Source of the DNA: Planctomycetota bacterium
GTDB lineage: Bacteria; Planctomycetota; Phycisphaerae; UBA1845; UTPLA1
DNA: 64,000 bases
NCBI GenBank assembly: GCA_003576905.1
Contig: QEVG01000020.1
Location: 21,530 to 85,529, forward strand
Reading direction: 5' to 3'
Below, piece after piece: positions 34,745 to 43,200 of this stretch; position 1 is the stretch's first letter, and each line of letters opens with the position of its first letter. The translations under genes were made by a program, and so were the position numbers. The notes under the pieces were generated by a model that saw only the letters and a program-made list of their open reading frames with translations, did not search any database and was not told the DNA's origin.

Positions 34745-36100
34745 TTACGGAACTTCGCCGGTTTTCATGTTCTGCGGGTATCCGTCCCGGATTTCCCAGA
34801 AGTTCTCGAACATTTCAACCAGGGGCCGCCCGTTCTTCGCGCCGGGCTCGCGGCCGTCGCGCAGCATCAGGATCAGGTCGGAGCTGACCGACGGGTTGGA
34901 GTGGAAATAGTCATGTCCAACGAGGTTGTCCGTCGTGCGGGCCTGGATGATGTCCAGATTGGCGGCGTTGGCCAGGCCCTGCCTCTGGTGGGGCGTCAGA
35001 TCGGATGCGCGCAGTTCACCGAGCCGGCGGTCGCTCTTGAAGAGCCACTCAGCAAAACCAATCGCCCGGTCGGTGTCTGAAGAATACACGGTCATGTTGC
35101 CGGGCATCAGCGGGATGCGCTCGGCCGTGATGCGCTGGCTGACCACGCCCAAGTCCAGGTCGGCGGCGCAAAGCACGACGTGTGCGAGTTTCAGCTCCTT
35201 GCCGCCGGACAGCCCTTTCGAGCGATACTCAATGTTGAGTTCCCGAAGTGCCGTCAGCACGACATCGGTACCGCGGCTGTGGGCGATGATGTGAATCTTT
35301 TCGAGGGTCGGGCACGATGCAAGCCCGCGAAGGAACTGCTTGAGGTGAAAGACGGTGAACTCGCCCGACTCGCGATCATAAGCGTAGCTCTCGCCCGCCG
35401 GCCACGTGTAGATAATCGGCACGCCCTTGCGCCCGAGAAAGTGCCACACACCCGCCATCACGTAGGCGGCGTCCTCGAACATGTTGGCAAAGCCATGAAC
35501 AAGTATGTAGGCGTCCTTCTTTTCGGGGCAGAGCGCGACACGATCCGTGATGAGCGAGCAGAATGCGTCACGAGCCGCCGCCGTCTCCTTCAGGGCTGTC
35601 GGGTCATCCTGCACAACGCCATCGATCTTCACGAGGGGGACGGGCGTGTTGGGCAGCCGTCCAACCTCCCGAATTTCGGTGCATTCAAGATCGAGATCGC
35701 GGCGTCGGGAGGCCATTCGGCTTTCGTTTACCAGTTCCGGCCACGGGAGATCCTTGCCGATTGACACCGTACAGATTCCGTAGCCCAGGGAAAGCGAACG
35801 CTTTGTCCCATAGGAGAGTCTCCCGTCCGCGTCCTTGACCGGGTTTCGGTCCGTCACGTAGACGAGCTCCACCTTGTTGGTACGGAACGGTTCGGGTACG
35901 TCGTCGAAACAGTCCTTCGTTGAGCCGGCGTAAATGTTCGGCGTCGGCATGAGCTTCGGCCCGCCACAGCCGGTCATGAGAACGACTGCGAGAATTCCGA
36001 TGGTTCGCGGCAATCCCGCCGCGCGGCACGGCTTGGCCGGCCGCCACCGCGGAAATTCCCGCCTCGTGTTGTGTGTGCTTAGAGCTCCTGCGGTCAACAT
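34745..36100 (-). CDS. Lipoprotein alpha/beta hydrolase (DUF900 family)
   Basis: 451 residues. A basic N-region is followed by GILAVVLMTGC, a lipobox. The mature protein has the DUF900 layout: VELVYVTDRNPVKDADGRLS, where the family has its VFYATDR-like motif, AYILVHGFANMFEDAAYVMA, VPIIYTWPAGE, and the nucleophile elbow IIAHSRGTDVV. The acid and histidine would be in LCAADLDLGV and VGHDYFHSNP. It should be an esterase- or lipase-like enzyme anchored in the envelope; the substrate is unknown. The DUF4105 gene lies 23 bases upstream on the same strand. Confidence 0.85.
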   Translation of the reverse strand: MLTAGALSTHNTRREFPRWRPAKPCRAAGLPRTIGILAVVLMTGCGGPKLMPTPNIYAGSTKDCFDDVPEPFRTNKVELVYVTDRNPVKDADGRLSYGTKRSLSLGYGICTVSIGKDLPWPELVNESRMASRRRDLDLECTEIREVGRLPNTPVPLVKIDGVVQDDPTALKETAAARDAFCSLITDRVALCPEKKDAYILVHGFANMFEDAAYVMAGVWHFLGRKGVPIIYTWPAGESYAYDRESGEFTVFHLKQFLRGLASCPTLEKIHIIAHSRGTDVVLTALRELNIEYRSKGLSGGKELKLAHVVLCAADLDLGVVSQRITAERIPLMPGNMTVYSSDTDRAIGFAEWLFKSDRRLGELRASDLTPHQRQGLANAANLDIIQARTTDNLVGHDYFHSNPSVSSDLILMLRDGREPGAKNGRPLVEMFENFWEIRDGYPQNMKTGEVP

Positions 36101-36123
36101 GGACGGATCCTTTCGATTGGGCG

Positions 36124-37197
36124 CTACTCTTCCTGAAAATCCGTGCGCGGGGGCGGCATGGGCAGCCCCGCGCGGATGCGGCGGGAAAAATCAGCTCCGT
36201 CGCCGGCGGTCTTTGCGATCTCGGTGATCCGGCTTTTTTCCTTCAGCTCGGCGAATGCAAGTTCCGTGTCCAGCGCGCCCGAGCTATAAGCGTACTCCGC
36301 CGAGTATCCGCTGAGCAGCACGTCAATGTTGAGGCGCGGATAGGGCGGAGCACATCGAAAATGCGCGAGGATGCTCGTCGTGCAGTTTTCGGTCAGGGCG
36401 TTGTAAAAGCGAGGCCGAGTCGTCAGTGAATCAATCGTCCGGATGTAATCAAGAAACACCGCACGAAGCTTTCTGGGCGGTGTACGCATGCGGAACAAAT
36501 AGACGTCCTCCCCGCGGAAATTGGTCCGCACGCGAATCAGGTCCCGCTCATCGGCGACGACGTAAATCAACTCGTACTGGCGAAAGAAGCCCTGAACCGC
36601 CGAGTAGCTCTCAAACGCTTCCTTTCGCGTCTCGATGGAGACAGCCAGATACTGGTCGCCCTCGAAGCCGAAGCTGACGAAGGCATGGGCAATTGCCGGA
36701 CCCGCCCAGTAGGACAGGATGTAGTCGACACTGCGAAGCTTGGAGAGATCGAAAGTCCGGTCATAGTAACGCGGCGTGAAGTCCGTCTCGGTGCGATAGT
36801 CGAAATACCGGATGTTGCCGACATGTACGAGGTCTCCCTCCAGGCGGATTGTCGGCATGACGGCCACGTCAGCTGCCCATTCGAGGTGGTTGGACGGCCG
36901 GAGGGAGAAGTACCACGCGAGCACGCCCGCAAAGAGGGCGGTAAACAGCGCGAGCCTTCGCCACCATCGTCGGATAAGCGTCAGGGACATTGCGGCCGCG
37001 GCCGCGACGAAGGCAGCCCAGATGGTGCGCGGGGGCGCACCGTGCAAATCGGCGTAGTAGACTGCCAGTCCCATCCAGCCAATCATGCCCGCCGCGAGCA
37101 GACACGCCGCCCCGCGCCCGACGTATCGAAATGCCTTACGGATCGGACCGCGCCGGGCCTCGATCTCGACGGGCGGCGCTGTGTGCGACTCGGACAT
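36124..37197 (-). CDS. DUF4105 (Lnb N-terminal periplasmic-domain-like) membrane protein
   Basis: 357 residues with three N-terminal membrane segments and a periplasmic domain of the DUF4105 type. Its landmarks are DFTPRYYDRTFDLSKLRSVD, IAHAFVSFGFEGDQYLAVSI with the conserved histidine, SIETRKE, and FYNALTENCTTSI with the conserved cysteine. The His/Cys arrangement resembles a papain-like peptidase or transferase, and the related Lnb enzyme transfers an acyl chain in lipoprotein N-terminal modification. Neighbouring genes encode several lipoproteins, which fits an envelope role. The gene is upstream of the DUF900 gene in the same unit. Confidence 0.85.
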   Translation of the reverse strand: MSESHTAPPVEIEARRGPIRKAFRYVGRGAACLLAAGMIGWMGLAVYYADLHGAPPRTIWAAFVAAAAAMSLTLIRRWWRRLALFTALFAGVLAWYFSLRPSNHLEWAADVAVMPTIRLEGDLVHVGNIRYFDYRTETDFTPRYYDRTFDLSKLRSVDYILSYWAGPAIAHAFVSFGFEGDQYLAVSIETRKEAFESYSAVQGFFRQYELIYVVADERDLIRVRTNFRGEDVYLFRMRTPPRKLRAVFLDYIRTIDSLTTRPRFYNALTENCTTSILAHFRCAPPYPRLNIDVLLSGYSAEYAYSSGALDTELAFAELKEKSRITEIAKTAGDGADFSRRIRAGLPMPPPRTDFQEE

Positions 37198-37315
37198 GTA
37201 ATATTCCAGCCGTTGTCCCGATTCACCATCTCGCGGGTCGTGTGTCGGCGCGGCGATGCCAGATCACAGTTCGACGCACTGGGCCGTAACATGCAAGCAC
37301 ATTCGACACACCATG

Positions 37316-38152
37316 CTACCGCGGCGCACTCCAGTTGGGATGGACATTTTGCGGCCCTTCCTGAAGAACCAGGGGGGCAATGTAATCTTTCACAAAACGC
37401 GGGTGTGTGGTGTCGGTGTGTCCGCCCCAGTCGCCGTCTCTCTCAAACTGCGTCCGCCACGCGACATTTGAGACCCTTGCGTAAAGTCGACGCGTCTCGG
37501 CGGATGCGCCGGGCGGGAGCCTGAATCCGTCCAGGCCGGCTGACGCCACATCACCGGACTGGCGATCCGCCGTTCCGGCGATCGGGACGGCGAAATTCAA
37601 CACAGCGTCGTTCTCGGAGGTGAAGACGTACATCCGTCCGCGAACACGCTTGAGGGCCGCGGTCAGGTCATAGTCCGAGCCGATAGACGCGCCAAGCAGG
37701 ACGACATTGTCCACCTGGCAGCCTTCCGGCAGTGCCTCGAGCGTGAAGACTGCAACTGCGGTGCCTGCCGAGAGCCCCATGAGCGTGATCGGCGCATCGG
37801 GATACGCGCTGCGGGCGGTCCGGATCATCGCCGCTACTTCGCCCGCCTTGCCTCGCTTGAAGGCGTCGCTTGCGACCTGGTCGGCAAAGACGCCCATGCC
37901 CGTTTCCCAGCGATACTCAACGAACTTGCCGTTGAATCCCGCCATGCTCAGACCGCTCTTTACTCCGCGGCCCCAGTTGCTCAGGAGGCCGCCGCCGCCG
38001 GCGCCGTCAAGATAATAGACGTCCCCGTGCGATGACGGAGCGGCTTCGGTCGGACCACCGAAGTTCTGGCTGCAACCACATAGCGCCGTGAGAGCCGAGA
38101 TCACAACGGATAACGCACGAATGTGAATGTGTCCGTGATCTTTTGAATTCAT
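37316..38152 (-). CDS. Lipoprotein with serine-hydrolase (alpha/beta) fold
   Basis: 278 residues. The signal peptide ends in LTALCGC, a lipobox. The mature protein starts VYYLDGAGGGGLLSNWGRGV and has an intact nucleophile elbow, ITLMGLSAGTAVAVFTLEAL, then NVVLLGASIGSDYD and a late GDWGGHTDTTHPRFV that could supply the catalytic histidine. It resembles the GHGHG protein at 4393-5211 in layout, but here the serine is present. It may act on surface lipids or esters. It lies in a run of minus-strand envelope genes without clear promoters between them. Confidence 0.78.
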   Translation of the reverse strand: MNSKDHGHIHIRALSVVISALTALCGCSQNFGGPTEAAPSSHGDVYYLDGAGGGGLLSNWGRGVKSGLSMAGFNGKFVEYRWETGMGVFADQVASDAFKRGKAGEVAAMIRTARSAYPDAPITLMGLSAGTAVAVFTLEALPEGCQVDNVVLLGASIGSDYDLTAALKRVRGRMYVFTSENDAVLNFAVPIAGTADRQSGDVASAGLDGFRLPPGASAETRRLYARVSNVAWRTQFERDGDWGGHTDTTHPRFVKDYIAPLVLQEGPQNVHPNWSAPR

Positions 38153-38311
38153 TCTGTACCCCTTTCCAGGAAGTCCTCAAGAAAAGCAGTGGGGTCGTTA
38201 GACGCCCTCGGGAACTTCTCAACGCGTTATGCGCGTTCGTAGTGCGCGGTACTCGGCGACAGCGGCGCGGCGCTGATCAATCCAGATCGAGCGTGCCGGG
38301 AAGGCGCCGCC

Positions 38312-38968
38312 TCAACTACCCTTCGCCGCCACCTCGACGAACTTTACTTTCTCGCAGCGACCATCGGCGTCGAACCTCACCACCATGTAATGCGGCTTGG
38401 GAAGTTCCTTGATCAGCCGGGCGTCATAGAGATGATGAAGCTGCCCCGTGGACTTGCTGCGAAGCCGCATGATTGGGCGACCCATGTCGGCCGCGGCGGT
38501 ACATTCATCCGGCGTCTTGCCCTTGAGTTTTTCCTGGTAAACAAGCTGGAGGGGAATGTCCAGCTTCTCGCCGCCGATCGAGACCATCTCTACCATTGTG
38601 ATGCGGTTGTTCTCCACGACGATGACATATCGCTTGGTGTTCAGGACGTCCATGGGCGTCGGATAGGCGCGCCACTCCCTTGGAGCATCGACATCGGAGA
38701 AAACGTCTACGACCTGTCCCAGCTTTTCGTCGGCCGCAGATGGGCTCTGTCCTACGAGCTGTTCGCTCAGCTTTTCGGTTTCCACGTCATCGACAACGAT
38801 ACCGACAACCTCTATGCCGGCATGGACAGCCGACGTTGCGGGATTGCCGCATCCGGCCAGAATAGCCGGTAGCATTGCCAGGCAGGCCGCCGCAACCGTG
38901 GCCGGAATCTTTCGATTGCGCCGCGGGACAGTAACCAAACGTTCCGCCGCATCTTTCCTACACGTCAT
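38312..38968 (-). CDS. Lipoprotein, paralogue of the one at 42463-43092
   Basis: 218 residues. The start ATG has AGGTG upstream. The signal peptide ends in LPAILAGC. The mature region (about 175 residues) contains LGQVVDVFSDVDAPREWRAY, MGRPIMRLRSKSTGQLHHLY, DARLIKELPKPHYMVVRF and CEKVKFVE. Each of these aligns with the lipoprotein at 42463-43092 (for example MGRSLLTVRSQNTGQTIRLY and DARVVKELQSPHYCVLRF). No family was recognised; the shared 'vFSD', 'DVLN' and 'YDARxxKEL' blocks define it. The function is unknown. Confidence 0.8.
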   Translation of the reverse strand: MTCRKDAAERLVTVPRRNRKIPATVAAACLAMLPAILAGCGNPATSAVHAGIEVVGIVVDDVETEKLSEQLVGQSPSAADEKLGQVVDVFSDVDAPREWRAYPTPMDVLNTKRYVIVVENNRITMVEMVSIGGEKLDIPLQLVYQEKLKGKTPDECTAAADMGRPIMRLRSKSTGQLHHLYDARLIKELPKPHYMVVRFDADGRCEKVKFVEVAAKGS

Positions 38969-39172
38969 TTTGCCACCTCGTACTTCCTTTAAGCATTGTT
39001 AGCGCGTTCATGGCGTCGCCCTTTGTGGGTGACGATTCGCGTAGCCGCGCGACCCATTGATACTCGTTTCGCTTTCCTTGAGGACAACCGGATCGGCGAT
39101 TTCCTTTAATCGGACTCGCCTCAATCCCGCGCCCGCCGCAACGCTTGGACCGCCCTGACGCGATGAACGGGC

Positions 39173-41440
39173 CTATCGGCGGAAGCCGCCGCGCCCGCCG
39201 CGGAATCCTCCGAATCCACCCCGGCCTTGGAATCCGCCCATTTCGCCGCCGCGGAACCCACCCCAACGACTCGACAGATTGTCTCCGTGCATCCGGGACG
39301 ACCAGTCGTTCTGAAGATTTTGCTGATATCCTCGGTTCTGCAAGCCCTGGTTGCGCTCCGCGTTTTCCCAGCCGTTACCGCCATAGTGCTGCCAGTCGCC
39401 GGCGCCTTCGCGCTTGTACACATTGCCGTCTTTTCCGGCGTAGATGTTGTCCTGCGGGCCCTTCACGACCGCGCCGCCGCCCGCTCCCTGCGCGCCCCAC
39501 ACGGACTTGCCGGAGGAAGTCTCCGCCCAGCCCGCGCGGCCGGCTTCGCCGGATACGTGTCCGCCCGCCGCCCATTGATCGCCGTGCGTGGCGACGGTCC
39601 GACCCCACGACTGGTACCCGTTGGTGGCGCTGGCGTGCGTCCGCGATACATCCGTGAACGGGTTGTACGCCTGATGAACTTCGGAAGCCCCGTAAGGCCC
39701 GTAGTGATACGCTCCGCGCGAAAAGGTCCCCGTCGCCGGGTTGTAGCCCGCGTAGTGTGCCGCGCCGCCGTAGGGTCCGTAGTAGCCGCAGGCGCGGTAA
39801 TAGCCTCCATAGCCGTAGTGGTAGGCCGCGGCGCAACCGTAGGAATAAAACGCGGGAGTGCACGCATAGTAGTAGTTGTTTGCGCTTGCCAGCATGGCGC
39901 CGGTCATCATGCCCGCGCCGAACATCAACGTTCCCGTCGCTGCGACGTACTCACCCGAGTATCCGCTCGTGTAGCCGACCTCCACGGCGTCCGGTGTCGC
40001 GTCATACACCTTGACGTAGGTCACGTTGTAAACGGGGCTCGTCGGGGGGATCGTATAAATGTCCGGCGGCACTGACGAACACACGGCCCACGGACCCGTG
40101 GGAGACGGCGCCGTGAACCAGACGCCTTTCTCGCAGCAGTAGTACGTGTCATCCACCTCGATCACCTCGGACGGCGAATTCACGGCGTAGGTCATGCTCG
40201 TGCCGTCGATCGGCTTGAATTCAGGCTTGCCTTCGTACTCAACCTTCAGCTTCGCCTCGCTTCGCTTGACCTTTGCCGTGTGCGGGACCGAGGCAAGCAG
40301 CACCGCGTCCTTCGCCTCGCGCGTGCCCGGCACGCAGGCCAGCACGTCCCCGACCGGGCTGTCGGGCGGGATGCGCCCAAAGTCCGCGGGCAGGCTTGTC
40401 GTCGCCGCAGCCCACGGACCGTCAAGCGTGGAAGCCTTGAACCAGCGGCCCGCCACGAGGAAATAGTTCATGTCGTCGTCATTGCACATGAACAGCGGCA
40501 TGACCGGGTTGCTGACGTACATCAGGGACGTGCCGGAAATCGGCGTATAGACCGGATCACCCTGGGTCACAATGAGCTCCGCCGGCTCGGTCGTCGCGAA
40601 GACGCGGGGGGCCGGGGCGGACGAGTTCCCCGGTATGTTCTTGCGCACCGGCTCCCATACGGGATCGGACGGGAGCGATGAGAACTCCGAGGGCAGCGAT
40701 CCCGCGGCGCTCCAAGGTCCCTTGACCGGGTCCGGCGCGGTGAGCCATGCGTCGTTGTTAAGCAGGTAGTAACCGGAATCCGACTGGTTCAGGAAGACCG
40801 GCCAGTTGGTGTTTGTGGCCGCCATCAGCCGCGTCCCCTTGATCGGTCGGAACTGCGGCGGGCCGATGAAGACCACGAGAATCGCCGGGCTGCTGCTGTG
40901 GTAGATCTTCGGCGGATCGAGATTCAACTGGACGCCGGGCTGGCTTGCGGCCTGTTTATCCATGTACGCCAGCATGCGATCCAGCGATACCTGGATAAAA
41001 TCCTTTTTCGGCAGGAGCGAGCGGGCGATTTTTTCCAGGGTCCTGGCGTGCTCGCCCGAATCATTTGGAAATCGTACCTGCGTGTCGAGATTCGTGATGA
41101 GCACCACGTGCCGATCGTGATCGACGAATGTGTCGCCCCCGACCTCGACCACTCCGTAGGAGGGGTTCTTTTGTGCCCGCGCCTGAACGGCCATCGCCAT
41201 TCGAAAAGCGATCTTTTGATAGTTGTCCCACCGATCCACCTGGGGCTGATACAGCGTGACGCGCTCTTCACCTTTCTCAAACACGCGCGGCCATCCGGTG
41301 TCGCCGGAGGGCGCGCCGGAGAGCGATGGCGCGGCGCTTCCCGATCCGCCGGCCTGCCCCCGGGCCGGATCAACGCCCGGTAGTGTCAATGCAAGTACAC
41401 CAACGAGGACGAAAACTCTTGTCGCGTGAAGCGGGGTCAT
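39173..41440 (-). CDS. Secreted triple-repeat protein with Gly/Tyr/Arg-rich C-terminus
   Basis: 755 residues with a signal peptide (VFVLVGVLALTLPGVDPARG). A globular N-terminal part (to about 200) contains YGVVEVGGDTFVDHDRHVVL and RFPNDSGEHARTLEKIAR. Three imperfect repeats of about 80 residues follow; each has PI-x-GT-x-L/M, then a YY/YF...W(F/L)-x-A, then a GPW and an LP motif (FRPIKGTRLMAATN; YTPISGTSLMYVSN; FKPIDGTSMTYAVN). The C-terminal 250 residues are rich in Tyr/Gly/Ala and end in RGG-type repeats (GGFQGRGGFGGFRGGRGGFR). The start overlaps the stop of the LssY_C gene as ATGA, so the two are coupled. It is probably an extracellular binding or matrix protein; the function is unknown. 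Confidence 0.8.
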   Translation of the reverse strand: MTPLHATRVFVLVGVLALTLPGVDPARGQAGGSGSAAPSLSGAPSGDTGWPRVFEKGEERVTLYQPQVDRWDNYQKIAFRMAMAVQARAQKNPSYGVVEVGGDTFVDHDRHVVLITNLDTQVRFPNDSGEHARTLEKIARSLLPKKDFIQVSLDRMLAYMDKQAASQPGVQLNLDPPKIYHSSSPAILVVFIGPPQFRPIKGTRLMAATNTNWPVFLNQSDSGYYLLNNDAWLTAPDPVKGPWSAAGSLPSEFSSLPSDPVWEPVRKNIPGNSSAPAPRVFATTEPAELIVTQGDPVYTPISGTSLMYVSNPVMPLFMCNDDDMNYFLVAGRWFKASTLDGPWAAATTSLPADFGRIPPDSPVGDVLACVPGTREAKDAVLLASVPHTAKVKRSEAKLKVEYEGKPEFKPIDGTSMTYAVNSPSEVIEVDDTYYCCEKGVWFTAPSPTGPWAVCSSVPPDIYTIPPTSPVYNVTYVKVYDATPDAVEVGYTSGYSGEYVAATGTLMFGAGMMTGAMLASANNYYYACTPAFYSYGCAAAYHYGYGGYYRACGYYGPYGGAAHYAGYNPATGTFSRGAYHYGPYGASEVHQAYNPFTDVSRTHASATNGYQSWGRTVATHGDQWAAGGHVSGEAGRAGWAETSSGKSVWGAQGAGGGAVVKGPQDNIYAGKDGNVYKREGAGDWQHYGGNGWENAERNQGLQNRGYQQNLQNDWSSRMHGDNLSSRWGGFRGGEMGGFQGRGGFGGFRGGRGGFRR

Positions 41441-42285
41441 GATTCATACTCCGAGGATTCGTTTGAACGCGGTCGCGAGGCAGCTTGTGACTCAGGATTC
41501 ATCTTCAGGTCCGGCTGCGTCGTCGTCGAGCTTGGACCTGTCGTCGCGAGATACCCTATCGCAAGCCGGCAATCCGTATGCCAGGGGTCGCCTTCGCCGT
41601 TCCGGCCCGTGGACACCTTGTGAAAGGAATCCAGCCATTCGACTGAGGTGATAGTCCCTGCGCTCTTCAGGTCCTGCATCAGCAGGTCTCGGTCGGCATC
41701 CACGTTGGGCGAGATATGATGCGTGATCTGCCCCGTATCGCGGGCGATTCCCACGCGCGTGTCGAAAGTGGCCGAGCCCACCCACACGGGCGCGCCGCCG
41801 GCATCGGTCTTTTCCGCTTTCCAGAATCGGACATGATGCCGCTCGCGCGGACTGCCGCCCACGGGCTTCTCAAACGCAAGGTCCTGCCGGCGTCCGAACA
41901 GATACAGCGGGCTCACCGGTGCCTCGTCAAACGAGCGTTTGAAGACGACTCCCTCGGCGATGCGCAGCGCGCTTTCAAGCGTGATCGGGTCCGCCGGGTA
42001 CCAGCCCGCGGCCAACATCCCCCGATGAACTTGCTCCTCGGTGCCGATCAACACCACGTTCAGGGGGTCGCCCGGTATGCCGCTCCTGGTATGAGTGACA
42101 CCCGGAACGTCGGACAGCGCCGGATGACGCGCTTCGTATCGATACCAAAACAGTGGCATGATGACGAACGCGGTCAGCAGGTACAGGCACAGAATCGCGA
42201 ATGCAATGGACGCCAGGAGGCGCCGATTTCCGCCTCGCCGCGGACCTTTCAGCGATTCCGCCCCGTCTTCGACCACGCTCTTCAC
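41437..42285 (-). CDS. LssY C-terminal-domain membrane protein
   Basis: 282 residues. One membrane segment (LLASIAFAILCLYLLTAFVI) is followed by an LssY_C domain: GDPLNVVLIGTEEQVHRGML, AAGWYPADPITLESALRIAE, SPLYLFGRRQDLAFEK and RERHHVRFWKAE. In LssY itself this domain follows a phosphatase-like transmembrane part, but here it stands alone on a single anchor, as in many stand-alone members. The C-terminal tail is Ser/Thr-rich. The stop overlaps the start of the triple-repeat protein gene, implying that the two proteins are made together and may interact. Confidence 0.85.
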   Translation of the reverse strand: MKSVVEDGAESLKGPRRGGNRRLLASIAFAILCLYLLTAFVIMPLFWYRYEARHPALSDVPGVTHTRSGIPGDPLNVVLIGTEEQVHRGMLAAGWYPADPITLESALRIAEGVVFKRSFDEAPVSPLYLFGRRQDLAFEKPVGGSPRERHHVRFWKAEKTDAGGAPVWVGSATFDTRVGIARDTGQITHHISPNVDADRDLLMQDLKSAGTITSVEWLDSFHKVSTGRNGEGDPWHTDCRLAIGYLATTGPSSTTTQPDLKMNPESQAASRPRSNESSEYES

Positions 42286-42462
42286 CGTCCCGTCCTTTTG
42301 CGCTTTCGCGGCGTTTCGATCTTGCCGTGCACTCCCGGGATTAGAGGGTTCGCCCCCGCGCGCACCGCGCGCGGCCCGGCATTTATCTCATTCTGCGTGG
42401 CCGCGCGAGCCCATCCGGTCGGGCTAGGGCCGGCCTGCGCTGCGAAACCCTCGGTACGGGTG

Positions 42463-43092
42463 TCATCCGGCCAGGCCGTCTCGCGACGGAGTCGACGCCT
42501 CGACCAGGTTGATCTTCTCACATGTATTCGATGTTCCGAACCGAAGCACGCAGTAGTGCGGGCTTTGCAGTTCCTTGACCACCCGGGCATCGTAAAGACG
42601 AATCGTCTGCCCCGTATTCTGGCTGCGGACGGTTAGGAGCGATCGGCCCATTCCCAGATTGGCCTCGCACTCAGACGGTGACTTCCCCATGACCTTCGGC
42701 TCCAGAACCGCAAGCGCGGCCTCATAGGCGACGGGATCGGAGTACTGTTCCACCTTGCTGACGGCGATGACCCGACCGCCTTCGACTTCGGTCAGATAGC
42801 GAGACTTGTTCAGGACATCGTTGGGGACATTGTAAAGCCGCCAGGTGCGGCTGCCCCGCGTATCTGAGAATACTTCGACCGGAGTGCCCAGCTTGCCATC
42901 GGCGTTGGCAACGGATGTTCCAACAAGTTCCTTCGAACGCTCCTGCGCGTCAATGTCATTGACGGCCTTGCCTGCCAGGCTTACCGCGAAGCCGACCGGC
43001 GTCGCCGAGCAACCGAATCCAGGCCATGCGATGGCGAGGACAAACCCCGCCACGATCGTTCCTCTTCCCGTTTTGAAACAGCTTTTCTTCAT
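42463..43092 (-). CDS. Lipoprotein, paralogue of the one at 38312-38968
   Basis: About 209 residues from ATG 43092, with AGAGGA upstream. The signal peptide ends in AWPGFGC. The mature region carries LGTPVEVFSDTRGSRTWRLY, NVPNDVLNKSRYLTEVEGGR, MGRSLLTVRSQNTGQTIRLY and DARVVKELQSPHYCVLRF, aligning along its length with the other paralogue. Divergence is substantial, so the duplication is old. The pair brackets the LssY_C and triple-repeat genes. The function is unknown. Confidence 0.8.
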   Translation of the reverse strand: MKKSCFKTGRGTIVAGFVLAIAWPGFGCSATPVGFAVSLAGKAVNDIDAQERSKELVGTSVANADGKLGTPVEVFSDTRGSRTWRLYNVPNDVLNKSRYLTEVEGGRVIAVSKVEQYSDPVAYEAALAVLEPKVMGKSPSECEANLGMGRSLLTVRSQNTGQTIRLYDARVVKELQSPHYCVLRFGTSNTCEKINLVEASTPSRDGLAG

Positions 43093-43200
43093 TGGAGTCC
43101 TCTCTTGATTGAAACGGGTTACATCCGCGCGGGCCGTACCCTGATGTCTGTTCAGCTGTCCTGCGCCGTGTGCGCGATTCACGTCGCTCGACAGATTGAC

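Noticed and set aside
38958..39020. Seventeen-codon ORF overlapping the start of the lipoprotein gene at 38968, considered as a leader peptide
   Set aside because: No run of regulatory codons and no terminator or attenuator structure; probably chance.
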